Shown in pieces: positions 34,805-43,008 of a stretch of 64,000 nucleotides of DNA. The stretch is from positions 62,001 through 126,000 of the forward strand of contig DATBGZ010000089.1 of assembly GCA_036557785.1 (NCBI GenBank), in the 5' to 3' direction. Below the pieces are notes generated by a model. It did not search any database. It saw only the letters and a list, made by a program, of their open reading frames with translations, and was not told the origin of the DNA. Positions within the stretch are counted from its first letter, which is position 1, and every line of letters begins with the position of its first letter. Made by a program: the position numbers and the translations under genes. This DNA comes from DATBGZ01 sp036557785. GTDB taxonomy: Bacteria; Actinomycetota; Actinomycetes; Mycobacteriales; Micromonosporaceae.

Positions 34805-35359
34805 ATGACGACTGCGCCAGTCAGCACGCTGCGCCGGGCGTACCACCGTTGGAGTACGAGCCTCTACGGGCCGAGCCCGCATGTGTCGGCACTGAGCTGG
34901 ATTGGTGACGAGCGCATCGCGATCGGTTGCATTCCGACCGCGTCAACGCTGCTGCGGCTGCGGGATGCGGGCGTCACGCACGTCGTGAACTGCCGCTCGC
35001 TCGTCCAGACTCTTCTCTCGCAGGATCTCGGGGTGGAGCGGGAGCTGCTGGGCACAGACATGGTCGCCCATGCCCCAATGCGCGATTTCGGGCGCCCGCA
35101 GCCTCCCGAGTTGTGGTCGTCCGCCGCTGTCTTTGCCGCGCGGGTACTCAGCGCCGACGTCGCGGCGCGCGTGCTCATCCATTGTCAGCAGGGACGCCGC
35201 AGGTCGGTGATGGTTGCCTACGCCGTGTTGCGTCTACGGGGGCACCGCGAGGACACTGCCGCGGCACTGATCTGCCAGCACAGGACCGAAGCCGAACTGG
35301 TCGCCGCCTACATCGACTCCGTCGAGGCGTGGCTCGAAAGCCAGGCGGGCCGGCTATGA
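34805..35359 (+). CDS. dual-specificity protein phosphatase family protein
   Basis: The 184-residue product has the Cys-phosphatase loop IHCQQGRRRSV near residue 122 (HCxxGxxRS), with Cys as nucleophile and Arg as phosphate binder, and an upstream Asp in APMRDFGRPQPPE near residue 95 as the likely general acid. IGDERIAIGCIPTASTLLRLRDAGVTHVVNC is the usual N-terminal half of DSP domains. Target phosphoproteins or lipids are unknown. The gene is leaderless by sequence and its end overlaps the DUF296 gene by 6 bp in convergent orientation. Confidence 0.85.
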   Translation: MTTAPVSTLRRAYHRWSTSLYGPSPHVSALSWIGDERIAIGCIPTASTLLRLRDAGVTHVVNCRSLVQTLLSQDLGVERELLGTDMVAHAPMRDFGRPQPPELWSSAAVFAARVLSADVAARVLIHCQQGRRRSVMVAYAVLRLRGHREDTAAALICQHRTEAELVAAYIDSVEAWLESQAGRL

Positions 35360-35821
35360 CGCGGCGTCGAAGCTGAGGATGGGGAGGTCGTAGAGGTCGG
35401 GGTCGGGGCGGCGACGCAGCGCAGGAGAGAGCACCTCGACCACGACCATCTCCATCAGCAGTTGGACGCTCGCCTCGAGCAGATGGCTCGTGTGACCGGT
35501 CGCGGAGAGCTCCTTCAACCCGGCCGATACATGAATGTGGGGCGCGATCGCGTCGCGCTGCGGGTCGTAGGCGATGGTGCCACCACCGTGCGCCTCGACG
35601 TTGGTGAGGTACACCGCCGAGCGCATCGGGGCCACGCGGTCGGCCACCTGCTCGCACGTGCCGACGATCCGCAGGCTCGAGAAGCCCGCGAGGAAGAACG
35701 GGATGTACCCCTGCCGCACACCGTTATCGCGGCAGAACCCGGCCAGTGCCGCGAAGAGGTCCTCGCCATGGTGGAAGGAGAGCCCGAAGGTACGGCCGAC
35801 GCTCAACTCGTGACTACGCAT
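35354..35821 (-). CDS. DUF296 / PPC domain protein
   Basis: The 155-residue product is a single PPC (plants and prokaryotes conserved) domain: LSFHHGEDLFAALAGFCRDNGV, QGYIPFFLAGFSSLRIVG, then AIAPHIHVSAG and TGHTSHLLEASV. The His residues in PHIH and TSHLLEA are typical of the family and may bind metal. ATG 35821 is chosen because the residues before it do not fit the domain. In plants the domain pairs with AT-hooks; in bacteria it stands alone with unknown role. Between this start and the methyltransferase stop are 71 bp without a gene. Confidence 0.82.
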   Translation of the reverse strand: MRSHELSVGRTFGLSFHHGEDLFAALAGFCRDNGVRQGYIPFFLAGFSSLRIVGTCEQVADRVAPMRSAVYLTNVEAHGGGTIAYDPQRDAIAPHIHVSAGLKELSATGHTSHLLEASVQLLMEMVVVEVLSPALRRRPDPDLYDLPILSFDAAS

Positions 35822-35892
35822 CACCCGATCGTGGTGGATGGCGACCGAGGACACAACAGTGTGCCCACGCCGCGGCACATCGGGACTGGTCG

Positions 35893-36525
35893 CTATCGCG
35901 GAATGCCGGGTTTGCGGGCGTGCACACGCTCGACCGTGCCCGCCCGCAGACGCTGACTCTCGACGACCTCCAAGCCCGCGTCGGCGAGCAACGGCAGCGG
36001 TCGTCGGGTCTGATGCTCCCCGGCGGTACGTACGGTCACGAGCTCGACAAGCCGCTGCAACGCCCACACGGGCCACCAGTTGCTGCCGACGTGGTCGAGC
36101 AGCAGCAGCCTGCCGCCCGGGCGAAGCACGCGGGACATCTCAGCGATCGCGGCGCGGTCGTCGGGGATCACGCACAGCGCCAGCGTGGCGACCACAGTGT
36201 CGAACTGCTCGTCCGCGAACGGCAGCGCCTGCGCGTCCCCCTCCGACAGCTCGGCGCGCAGACCGCGCTCCGCGACGCGTTCCCGCGCCACGGCCAGCAT
36301 CGCCGGACTGAGATCGATGCCGGTGACCTCGACCCGGTCCGGGTAGAACGGCAGGTTCGCGCCCGTACCGACGCCGATCTCGAGCACCTGACCCACGGCC
36401 CGGGAGCAGACCCATGGCCGACCGCCGACGAACCAGCACCGCTCCGCCGACCGCATGACCCGGTCGTACCGGGGCGCGGCACCGTCCCACACGCGCCGCG
36501 CCTTCGCGGTCGGACTCTCCGCCAT
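35893..36525 (-). CDS. class I SAM-dependent methyltransferase (UbiE/PhcB-like)
   Basis: The 210-residue product has the SAM motifs in order: VLEIGVGTGANLPFY near residue 48, VTGIDLSPAMLAVA, DAQALPFADEQFDTVVATLALCVI and VLRPGGRLLLLDHV. The central part fits the UbiE / phospholipid N-methyltransferase-like group, but the acceptor is unknown. GGAGG lies 7 nt before the ATG. The 3' end of rnpB is about 97 bp upstream on the same strand. Confidence 0.85.
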   Translation of the reverse strand: MAESPTAKARRVWDGAAPRYDRVMRSAERCWFVGGRPWVCSRAVGQVLEIGVGTGANLPFYPDRVEVTGIDLSPAMLAVARERVAERGLRAELSEGDAQALPFADEQFDTVVATLALCVIPDDRAAIAEMSRVLRPGGRLLLLDHVGSNWWPVWALQRLVELVTVRTAGEHQTRRPLPLLADAGLEVVESQRLRAGTVERVHARKPGIPR

Positions 36526-36621
36526 GCGCCTGCCTCCACCGACGTCCTGGTTCGACCGCCGGCCGTGGTGCCTGCGGGACCCGCGAGTTCGAAGGGCCTA
36601 TACATCGAGATCAGGGAACGA

Positions 36622-37022
<401 letters not shown>

Positions 37023-37034
37023 GTCGCGCCTGCC

Positions 37035-37040
37035 AGGATA
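37035..37040 (-). promoter_or_regulatory. -10 element of rnpB
   Basis: TATCCT on the minus strand lies about 12 nt before the predicted 5' end of RNase P RNA. No good -35 was found at 17 nt. An imperfect larger palindrome, CGTGAC-N6-GTCACG, overlaps just upstream at 37041-37058. Confidence 0.45.
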
Positions 37041-37112
37041 CGTGACCATGACGTCACGTCGCGATGCGGATGAGACCGGCGTTACCGAAGCAGCGATTGA
37101 GGAGACGACCCG

Positions 37113-37892
37113 ATGACGATCCCACACGTCATCGTGCTCGTCCTCGCGGGGTTCGCGGCCAGCGCGGTGAACGCGCTCGCGGGCGGCGGTTCACTCATCA
37201 CGTTCCCGACCCTGGTCGCCGTGGGACTCGCCCCGGTCCCAGCCAACGTCACGAACTCGTTGGGCGTCTCTCCCGGCTATGTGGCCAGCGTCGCGGGCAG
37301 CCGCGGGGATCTGGCCGATCTCGCCCGACGGCGAGGCCGTACGGCCCTGCTGGCGCTGCTGCCCACCGCGGTGCTGGGCTCGGCAGCCGGGTGTGTGCTG
37401 CTGCTCGCGACCCCGGCGCGCACGTTCGAGGTCGTCGTGCCGTTCCTGGTCCTCGGCGCCACCGCCGCACTCGCCTTCCAGCAGCGACTCAGGTCGATGG
37501 TCGGCCACCCGACCGACCTGTCACCACGACGCCGGACGGTCGCGTTGCAGGCCAGTGTGCTGCTGGGATCCGTGTACGGCGGCTACTTCGGCGCGGCGCT
37601 CGGAGTGATGCTGGTCGCCGCCCTCGGTCTGGTGCTGGACGAGTCGTTGCGCCACGTCTCGGCGCTGAAGAACGCGGTATCCGCCATCACGGGCCTGGTG
37701 ACGGTGGTGGTCTTCGCGCTCTTCGGCCCGGTCGATTGGCTCGCCGTCGCGGTGCTGGTGCCGGCCACGATCGCGGGCGGATACGCGGGGGCTCGGCTCC
37801 TGACCCGGCTGCCCGCGTCCGTCCTGCGCGCGTTCATCGTCCTGGTCGGCACCGTGGTCGGTGTCGTGCTCCTCGTCCGAGCCCTGGCCTAG
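37113..37892 (+). CDS. TauE/SafE family sulfite exporter-type permease (TSUP)
   Basis: The 259-residue product is almost entirely hydrophobic with about seven to eight helices. The N-terminal SAVNALAGGGSLITFPTL near residue 15 is the TSUP signature, and GSVYGGYFGAALGVMLVAAL near residue 155 is its second-half repeat. The family exports sulfite, sulfoacetate or related anions. GAGGAGA before the ATG supports the start. The gene converges on the RNase H fusion with 21 bp between. Confidence 0.88.
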   Translation: MTIPHVIVLVLAGFAASAVNALAGGGSLITFPTLVAVGLAPVPANVTNSLGVSPGYVASVAGSRGDLADLARRRGRTALLALLPTAVLGSAAGCVLLLATPARTFEVVVPFLVLGATAALAFQQRLRSMVGHPTDLSPRRRTVALQASVLLGSVYGGYFGAALGVMLVAALGLVLDESLRHVSALKNAVSAITGLVTVVVFALFGPVDWLAVAVLVPATIAGGYAGARLLTRLPASVLRAFIVLVGTVVGVVLLVRALA

Positions 37893-37913
37893 GCAGGGCA
37901 CCCTCCATGCCCA

Positions 37914-39095
37914 TCAGGCCAGGTGGGCGGTGTCGTTGACGCTCCTTACGGCGGTCCCGCCATCGGGCCACACGTCCACCACCGAGATCCCCGCGGGATC
38001 CAGGTAGAGCCGGTGCAGCAGGGCATCGGTCGCAGCCAGTGCGTTGCGGAGCACGAGCTTGATCGGCGTCACATGGCTCACCACGACCACGAACCGCCCG
38101 ACGTTCGCGGCCGCGAGGCGGGCCACGGCCGGGCGTACCCGGGCATCGACAGCGACGAACGACTCGCCGCCAGGCGGCGCGACGGTCGTCGAGGCGAGCC
38201 AGGCATCGAGCTGGCTCGCCCAGTCCCGGCGGATCTCGTCGGCGGTCAGCCCCTCCCACGCTCCGAAGTCGCACTCCACGAACGCGTCGTCGACGCTGAC
38301 CGGCGCCCCGCCGAGACCGGCCGCGATCACCCGCGCCGTGTCCTGGCACCGGGTCAGGGGAGAGGTCACCACGACTGAGGCCGGAACCTGCCCGGCCGGC
38401 GCAGCGCCGTGCGGATCCGCGACGGTGGCCGCGTGGGCGACGGCGAGCCGCCCGACCCGCGCGGCAACCGCGTCGGCCTCGGCGCGGCCCTGCGGGCTGA
38501 GCTCGACATCCGCCCGGCCCGAGTACCGTCGCTGCACGGTCCTGGATGTCTGCCCATGCCGCACGAGCACCAGCCGAGCGGCACCGGCCGCCGGTCGGGG
38601 CGTCCACGAGGGGCGTCGCGTCGTCTCGTCGACGTCGGGGTCGGGTGAGGTCGCGGCGGCATCGCGCTGGCCCGCGGCCGAGGCGTCCATCGCCGCGTTG
38701 GCGAGCGCGTCGGCGGCCACGTTCTGTTCCCGGGGCACCCAGGCGAAGCGGACCGATTCGAACCGGCCGACGAGCGCGGCCGCCTTTGCCGCGAGCGGCC
38801 GCAGGCCAGGGTTGCGGATCTGCCAGCGGCCCGACATCTGCTCGACGACGAGCCGCGAGTCCATCCGCACCTCGACCTCGACCGCACCCAGGTCCGCGGC
38901 GGCGGTCAGGCCAGCGACCAGACCCGAGTACTCGGCGACATTGTTGGTAGCCACGCCGATGCTGTCACCGACCTCGACGAGCACCTCTCCGGTGGCGGCC
39001 TCACGCACGAGCGCGCCGTAGCCGGCCGGCCCCGGATTACCGCGGGCCCCGCCGTCGGCCTCGACGATGACGCGCAGCCGGCGCGGTCGCGACAT
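37914..39095 (-). CDS. bifunctional RNase HI / histidine-type acid phosphatase
   Basis: The 393-residue fusion has an N-terminal RNase HI domain (residues 5-135) with catalytic acids in EADGGARGNPG, NVAEYSGL, RMDSRLVVEQM and NVAADALAN. The C-terminal domain is a phosphoglycerate-mutase-like phosphatase with LVLVRHGQTSRT near residue 177, SPLTRCQDTA and SHVTPIKL. This is the Rv2228c arrangement of actinobacteria, joining RNA-DNA hybrid cleavage with an alpha-ribazole phosphatase-like domain (CobC type). ATG 39095 lies 1 nt after the zinc-ribbon gene's stop, so the two are translationally coupled. Confidence 0.94.
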   Translation of the reverse strand: MSRPRRLRVIVEADGGARGNPGPAGYGALVREAATGEVLVEVGDSIGVATNNVAEYSGLVAGLTAAADLGAVEVEVRMDSRLVVEQMSGRWQIRNPGLRPLAAKAAALVGRFESVRFAWVPREQNVAADALANAAMDASAAGQRDAAATSPDPDVDETTRRPSWTPRPAAGAARLVLVRHGQTSRTVQRRYSGRADVELSPQGRAEADAVAARVGRLAVAHAATVADPHGAAPAGQVPASVVVTSPLTRCQDTARVIAAGLGGAPVSVDDAFVECDFGAWEGLTADEIRRDWASQLDAWLASTTVAPPGGESFVAVDARVRPAVARLAAANVGRFVVVVSHVTPIKLVLRNALAATDALLHRLYLDPAGISVVDVWPDGGTAVRSVNDTAHLA

Positions 39096-39096
39096 C

Positions 39097-39834
39097 TTAC
39101 AGACCGGACTCTTCGGTACGGACGAGAATGCGCCGGCACTCCTCGCACTGCACCACCTCGTCGGGCGGGGCTGCGCGCACCCCCGCCTTGTCCGAGGCCG
39201 AGAGCTCCAACCGGCAGCCCTCGCAGCGCCCGCGCCGCAACAGTGCGGCGCCCATGCCGGTCGACTCGCGCAGCTTCTCGTAGAGGCCCAACAGGTCCGC
39301 GGGAAGTTGTGCCACGATCGGGGCCCGCGCCGAGGTCCTGGCTTCCGCCTGGCTGTCGAGTTCGGCCAGTGCGGTGGCCCGACGCTCCTGCGCTTGTGAC
39401 AAGGCATCGGTCAGCGTGGCGAGCCTGCCCGCAACATCGTCCAATGTGGACTGTGCGGCCTCGCGCCGCTCCATCAGCTCCAGCTCGGTGTCCTCGAGTT
39501 CGCTCTGCCGCCGGGCGAGCGTGCCGAGCTCGTGCTGGAGCGCCTCCAGCTCCTTCGCGGGTCCGGTGCCGGCGTCGAGCCGGACGCGGTCACGCTCGGC
39601 GCGGGCCCGGACCTGCTCCACGTCCTTGTCGACGCGGGCGATGTCGCGGTCCAGATCGTCGACGGCGACCTGCGCCCGCACGCGGTCGTCCGTCAGCACC
39701 GAGATCTCACGCTCAACGCGCTCGATCTCCGCGTGCTCGGGCAGGGTGCGCCGGCGATGCGCGAGCTGGGCGAGCGCGGTATCGATGGCCTGCAGCTCCA
39801 GCAGGAGGCGTTGCGACTGCGGGTCGGCCTTCAC
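39097..39834 (-). CDS. C4-type zinc ribbon coiled-coil protein
   Basis: GTG 39834 is set by AAGGAG 7 nt upstream. The 245-residue product has a long antiparallel coiled coil from residue 5 to 170, rich in Leu, Arg, Glu and Gln, and a C-terminal zinc ribbon with CEGCRLELSA near residue 205 and CEECRRILVR near residue 230, giving two CxxC pairs. This is the zf-RING_7 family, conserved beside Nif3 and RNase H genes in actinobacteria. The role is unknown; family members have been linked to nucleic acid binding. Confidence 0.9.
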   Translation of the reverse strand: MKADPQSQRLLLELQAIDTALAQLAHRRRTLPEHAEIERVEREISVLTDDRVRAQVAVDDLDRDIARVDKDVEQVRARAERDRVRLDAGTGPAKELEALQHELGTLARRQSELEDTELELMERREAAQSTLDDVAGRLATLTDALSQAQERRATALAELDSQAEARTSARAPIVAQLPADLLGLYEKLRESTGMGAALLRRGRCEGCRLELSASDKAGVRAAPPDEVVQCEECRRILVRTEESGL

Positions 39835-39845
39835 GGTGGCGCTCC

Positions 39846-40700
39846 TTATGCCGGTGCCTGGGCTGATGATGGCGGCGCGTGCACCGTCCAGGCATCGGTC
39901 ACCACATCGGAGACGACGACGTCCACGCCCGGGTCTGCGCGCAGCTGTTCGGCGAGCATATCGAGCCACGGGCGCTCCGTTGCCCAATGTGGAGCATCGA
40001 GTAGGGCCGGACCTCCGCCGTCGAGGTGCTCGGAGGCCACGTGGTGACGCAGGTCGGCGGTGAGGTAGGCGTCCACGCCCGCTGCCGTGGCGTCGGCGAG
40101 GAACGCGTCGCCCGATCCGCCGACCACGGCGAGGGTGGTCACCGTACGGCTCGGTTCACCGGCGGCACGCACGCCGACGACGGTGGCGGGCAACAGCCGC
40201 GCCGCGTCGGCGACGAGATCGGCCAGGCAGCGCGGGGTGGCCAGGCGCCCGATCCGACCGGGGTGGGCAGGTTCCGGGCCAGCCGCGCTCGCGTACCGCA
40301 TGGGCCGGATGTCACACAGCTCGAGCCGAGCGGCGAGGGCGTCGCCGACGCCGGGACTGGCGACGTCGGCGTTCGTGTGCGCGGTATAGAGGGCGATACC
40401 TTCGCGGATCAACTGGTGCACGAGCGCGCCCTTGTACGAGCTCGTGGCGACGCTGTGCACTCCGCGCAGCAGCAACGGGTGGTGCACCACCAGCAGCTGG
40501 GCACCGACGTCGCGCGCCTGGGCCACGGTCGCGTGCACGCAGTCGACCGCCAGCAGTACCCGCCGCACGGGCGTGGTGGGATCACCCACGACGAGGCCGA
40601 CACGATCCCACTGCTCGGCGGTGGTGGGCGGGTAGCGCCGCTCAACGGCGGCCACCACCGACGCGACCGGTACGCCGCCCCGTGAACCCGCCTCACCCAC
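39846..40700 (-). CDS. Nif3-like dinuclear metal-centre hexameric protein
   Basis: The 284-residue product has the metal ligands of the Nif3 / YbgI family: HH in LVVHHPLLLRG near residue 67, TAHTNADVA near residue 103, and HxxE at the C-terminal APHWATERPW near residue 255. GTG 40700 is chosen because TAGCCT at 40709-40714 lies 8 nt before it. The family forms toroidal hexamers and was named GTP cyclohydrolase I type 2 without firm proof. Its stop is 11 bp before the zinc-ribbon start, giving an operon nif3-like / zinc ribbon / rnhA fusion. Confidence 0.92.
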   Translation of the reverse strand: MGEAGSRGGVPVASVVAAVERRYPPTTAEQWDRVGLVVGDPTTPVRRVLLAVDCVHATVAQARDVGAQLLVVHHPLLLRGVHSVATSSYKGALVHQLIREGIALYTAHTNADVASPGVGDALAARLELCDIRPMRYASAAGPEPAHPGRIGRLATPRCLADLVADAARLLPATVVGVRAAGEPSRTVTTLAVVGGSGDAFLADATAAGVDAYLTADLRHHVASEHLDGGGPALLDAPHWATERPWLDMLAEQLRADPGVDVVVSDVVTDAWTVHAPPSSAQAPA

Positions 40701-40755
40701 GAGTGCCGAGGCTACCAGCGAGAACAGGACGTAGCGCTCGGCAACGTCGCCGCGA

Positions 40756-42000
40756 CTACACCCGCGCCACGGCGGCCGCGCCCGAGAGTCCGATCTGGTC
40801 GGCGAGCTCCAGCATCCCCGGCACCGGTCGTCCGCCACTGCTCCGCATGAGATCCGCGACCAGTTCCTGGGCGTCGGGCCGGCACCGCACCTCGTTGGGC
40901 GCCAGCCGGTGCGCCGTGACGATCGACTCCTCTGCCCGGTCCATCTCGCCGACCTGCTTGTGGGCCCGGGCCACGTCGAGCAGATGGCTCGCCCGACGTT
41001 CGGGAAGCATCGCCGCGTACCCATCTTGATCGATGCCGTGGTGGGTGCGCAGTGCCCGGTCCGGCTCGCCGAGCTCCAGCTCCACCGCGACCTGGTAGAA
41101 GGCGACATTGGTCGGTCCGAAGCTGGTCCAGTAGAAGTTCGCTTCGCCGACCCGCTTGGCCGCCTCCTCGGCCGCACTCAGCAGATCACGCGAGGCGGTG
41201 CTGTCACCGAGACGTGCCGCCGCCAGTGCCCCGCGCAACAGCACCGTGCCGTACACCGACAGGCGCTGCGGGGTGGCCTCCCGCTCCTCGTTGGGGGCGA
41301 TGTCCTGGGCGAGATAGACACTGATGTGCAGGGCAGGCTCGATCCGGCCGAGCGCCGAGAGTGCTGCCGCGACCTGGTCGGTCGCCAGCACCGCCAACAG
41401 GTCATCGCCCGAACGCTGGCACACCGTGATGGCCCGATCCGCGGCGAGCCAGGCCAGGGCGTGCTCACCGAGCTTGCAGAGCATCGACGAGGCGAGCTGA
41501 TACACCTCCCCGAGCAGGTAGGTGCCGCTGCGCGGTCCGCCGTCATCGGCGCCGTCGGCAGACTGCGCGTCATGGATCAACTTGGGCAGCAGCCGTGCCA
41601 AGGTCGTGTAGTTCGCGCGCTGGAAGGTCATCCAGGCGTGGTCGACGGCCTTGCGGAGCTCGGTCAGGGGCATCGCAGGACAGATCGGTGCGTGCAGGGC
41701 ACTGATGGTGTCGTAGCGCTCGAGCGCGGCGCGGATGGCGGCCACCTCGCCGTGGCCGATGTCGCCAGGCCCGTCCGGCCGGCGGATCTGCTCCCGCCCG
41801 CTCATGAGCGCCGCCACATCGATCTGCAGTACCTGGGCGATCTCCGCGATCGTGGAGAACTTGTCCAGTCGGCGGACCCCCCGCTCCACCTTGTCCACCC
41901 AGCTCTTCGACTTGCCAAGCCTGTCCGCGAACACCTTCTGCGACATCCGACGTCGCGTACGCCAGTACGCGACCCGCCTGCCCACAGGCTGGTCGTCCAC
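40756..42000 (-). CDS. XRE-family regulator with TPR-like C-terminal region
   Basis: The 414-residue product begins with a helix-turn-helix of the XRE type (VAYWRTRRRMSQKVFADRLGKSKSWVDKVERG, residues 10-45). The rest is alpha-helical with TPR-like pairs such as LGEHALAWLAADRAITVCQRSG and LGEPDRALRTHHGIDQ. This is the common actinobacterial layout of XRE-TPR regulators that may sense peptides or small molecules. GGGAGGGG lies about 4 nt before the GTG start. It lies 55 bp upstream of the Nif3-like gene on the same strand but that gene has its own promoter-like site. Confidence 0.88.
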   Translation of the reverse strand: MDDQPVGRRVAYWRTRRRMSQKVFADRLGKSKSWVDKVERGVRRLDKFSTIAEIAQVLQIDVAALMSGREQIRRPDGPGDIGHGEVAAIRAALERYDTISALHAPICPAMPLTELRKAVDHAWMTFQRANYTTLARLLPKLIHDAQSADGADDGGPRSGTYLLGEVYQLASSMLCKLGEHALAWLAADRAITVCQRSGDDLLAVLATDQVAAALSALGRIEPALHISVYLAQDIAPNEEREATPQRLSVYGTVLLRGALAAARLGDSTASRDLLSAAEEAAKRVGEANFYWTSFGPTNVAFYQVAVELELGEPDRALRTHHGIDQDGYAAMLPERRASHLLDVARAHKQVGEMDRAEESIVTAHRLAPNEVRCRPDAQELVADLMRSSGGRPVPGMLELADQIGLSGAAAVARV

Positions 42001-42570
42001 AGCGCCCCCTCCCCTAGTGGCACCGCCCTGCGACGGAAAACGTGCGGGCGATGCCTGCCCTCACAGCCCCCGGCGTCGCGTCCCCCCGGGGACGTGGGCC
42101 TCGATCCGCGTCATCTGATCGGCGTTCCCGCCCGGACCGGACCGGTGCGGCGCCGTGCAGTCGTCGGCTCGCGTGCAAGTTGCAGCCACGCTCTTGGTGG
42201 CCCAACGAGCAACCGCAGACCAAGTGACGGATCTTGATTCGTTACGGAAGCTGAGACGGTGCTCAAAGTTGTTTGGCAGTGGGGCGTACCTGCGTAGTGC
42301 CGGACCTACGCTACGCGGCTCTGCACCGCCGTGCAGGTTCGTGGCTCGGGTTTGCCAGGAGACCGTGACGTATGTGGACCGCTGTACCGGCGTGTCGTGC
42401 ATCTGCCGTGTAACAATCCGAACGACCACGGCGCGACGGAGTGCAGGCGAGCGCGCACCACCGCCCGACCTCATGCTGTTCGCGTTACCCTGCCCGAAAC
42501 GTCATCTTCGGCGCAGTGGGCAAACTGCCATCTCACGCAGTGGGACCCGACCAGTCACCACTGTGGACGG
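42001..42570. other. 570 bp without a gene between the XRE regulator and the roadblock gene
   Basis: Both neighbours are on the minus strand, so this holds the 5' region of the XRE gene and the 3' region of the roadblock gene. Bases 42220-42280 and 42400-42430 are AT-richer. Open frames here are short and lack ribosome-binding sites. On the minus strand TTGAGC and TAACGA, 16 nt apart, near 42240-42275 could be a weak promoter for the XRE gene. Nothing else recognised. Confidence 0.4.
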
Positions 42571-43008
42571 TCAACTTCCGATCGAGCCCTTCAGCTCCTC
42601 GATGAGCTGGGGCGAAATCACCTCACCGGCACGATTCGCGAAGACCGCCATCTCATACGCGAGGTTGCCGAGGTTCGCCTGCCGCGTCGCGAGCACACCG
42701 AGTGTGGCGCCCGCGCTGATCGAGCTGACGAGTACGTACCCGCCGTCCAGGTCGATGATGACCTTGTTGGGCACCCCGAGGTCGTAGACCTTCCCGGCGC
42801 CGTGCGCGAGACTGATCACCGCCGATGTGATCGCGGCGAGCCGGTCGGCGTTGGCCCGGTCGAGCTTATGCGACATGGCGACCAGCAGCCCGTCGGAGGA
42901 GACCGCGATCGCGTCGATCACCTCGGGGGTGTTTCCGGCAAATTGGTTGACCAGCCAGTTGAACTGTTGGGCCTCGGTGCTGAGCTGCCGCTGCGCATAG
43001 ACTGTCAT
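42571..43008 (-). CDS. roadblock/LC7 domain protein (CvnB-like)
   Basis: The 145-residue product has the roadblock fold: AQQFNWLVNQFAGNTPEVIDAIAVSSDGLLVAMSHKLDRANADRLAAITSAVIS, then VIIDLDGGYVLVSSISAGATLGVLA. In Streptomyces conservons, CvnB of this type binds a Ras-like GTPase (CvnD). It overlaps the kinase gene by 4 bp (ATGA), so they are translationally coupled. No CvnC (DUF742) or CvnD gene follows: the next 570 bp are empty. Confidence 0.93.
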   Translation of the reverse strand: MTVYAQRQLSTEAQQFNWLVNQFAGNTPEVIDAIAVSSDGLLVAMSHKLDRANADRLAAITSAVISLAHGAGKVYDLGVPNKVIIDLDGGYVLVSSISAGATLGVLATRQANLGNLAYEMAVFANRAGEVISPQLIEELKGSIGS

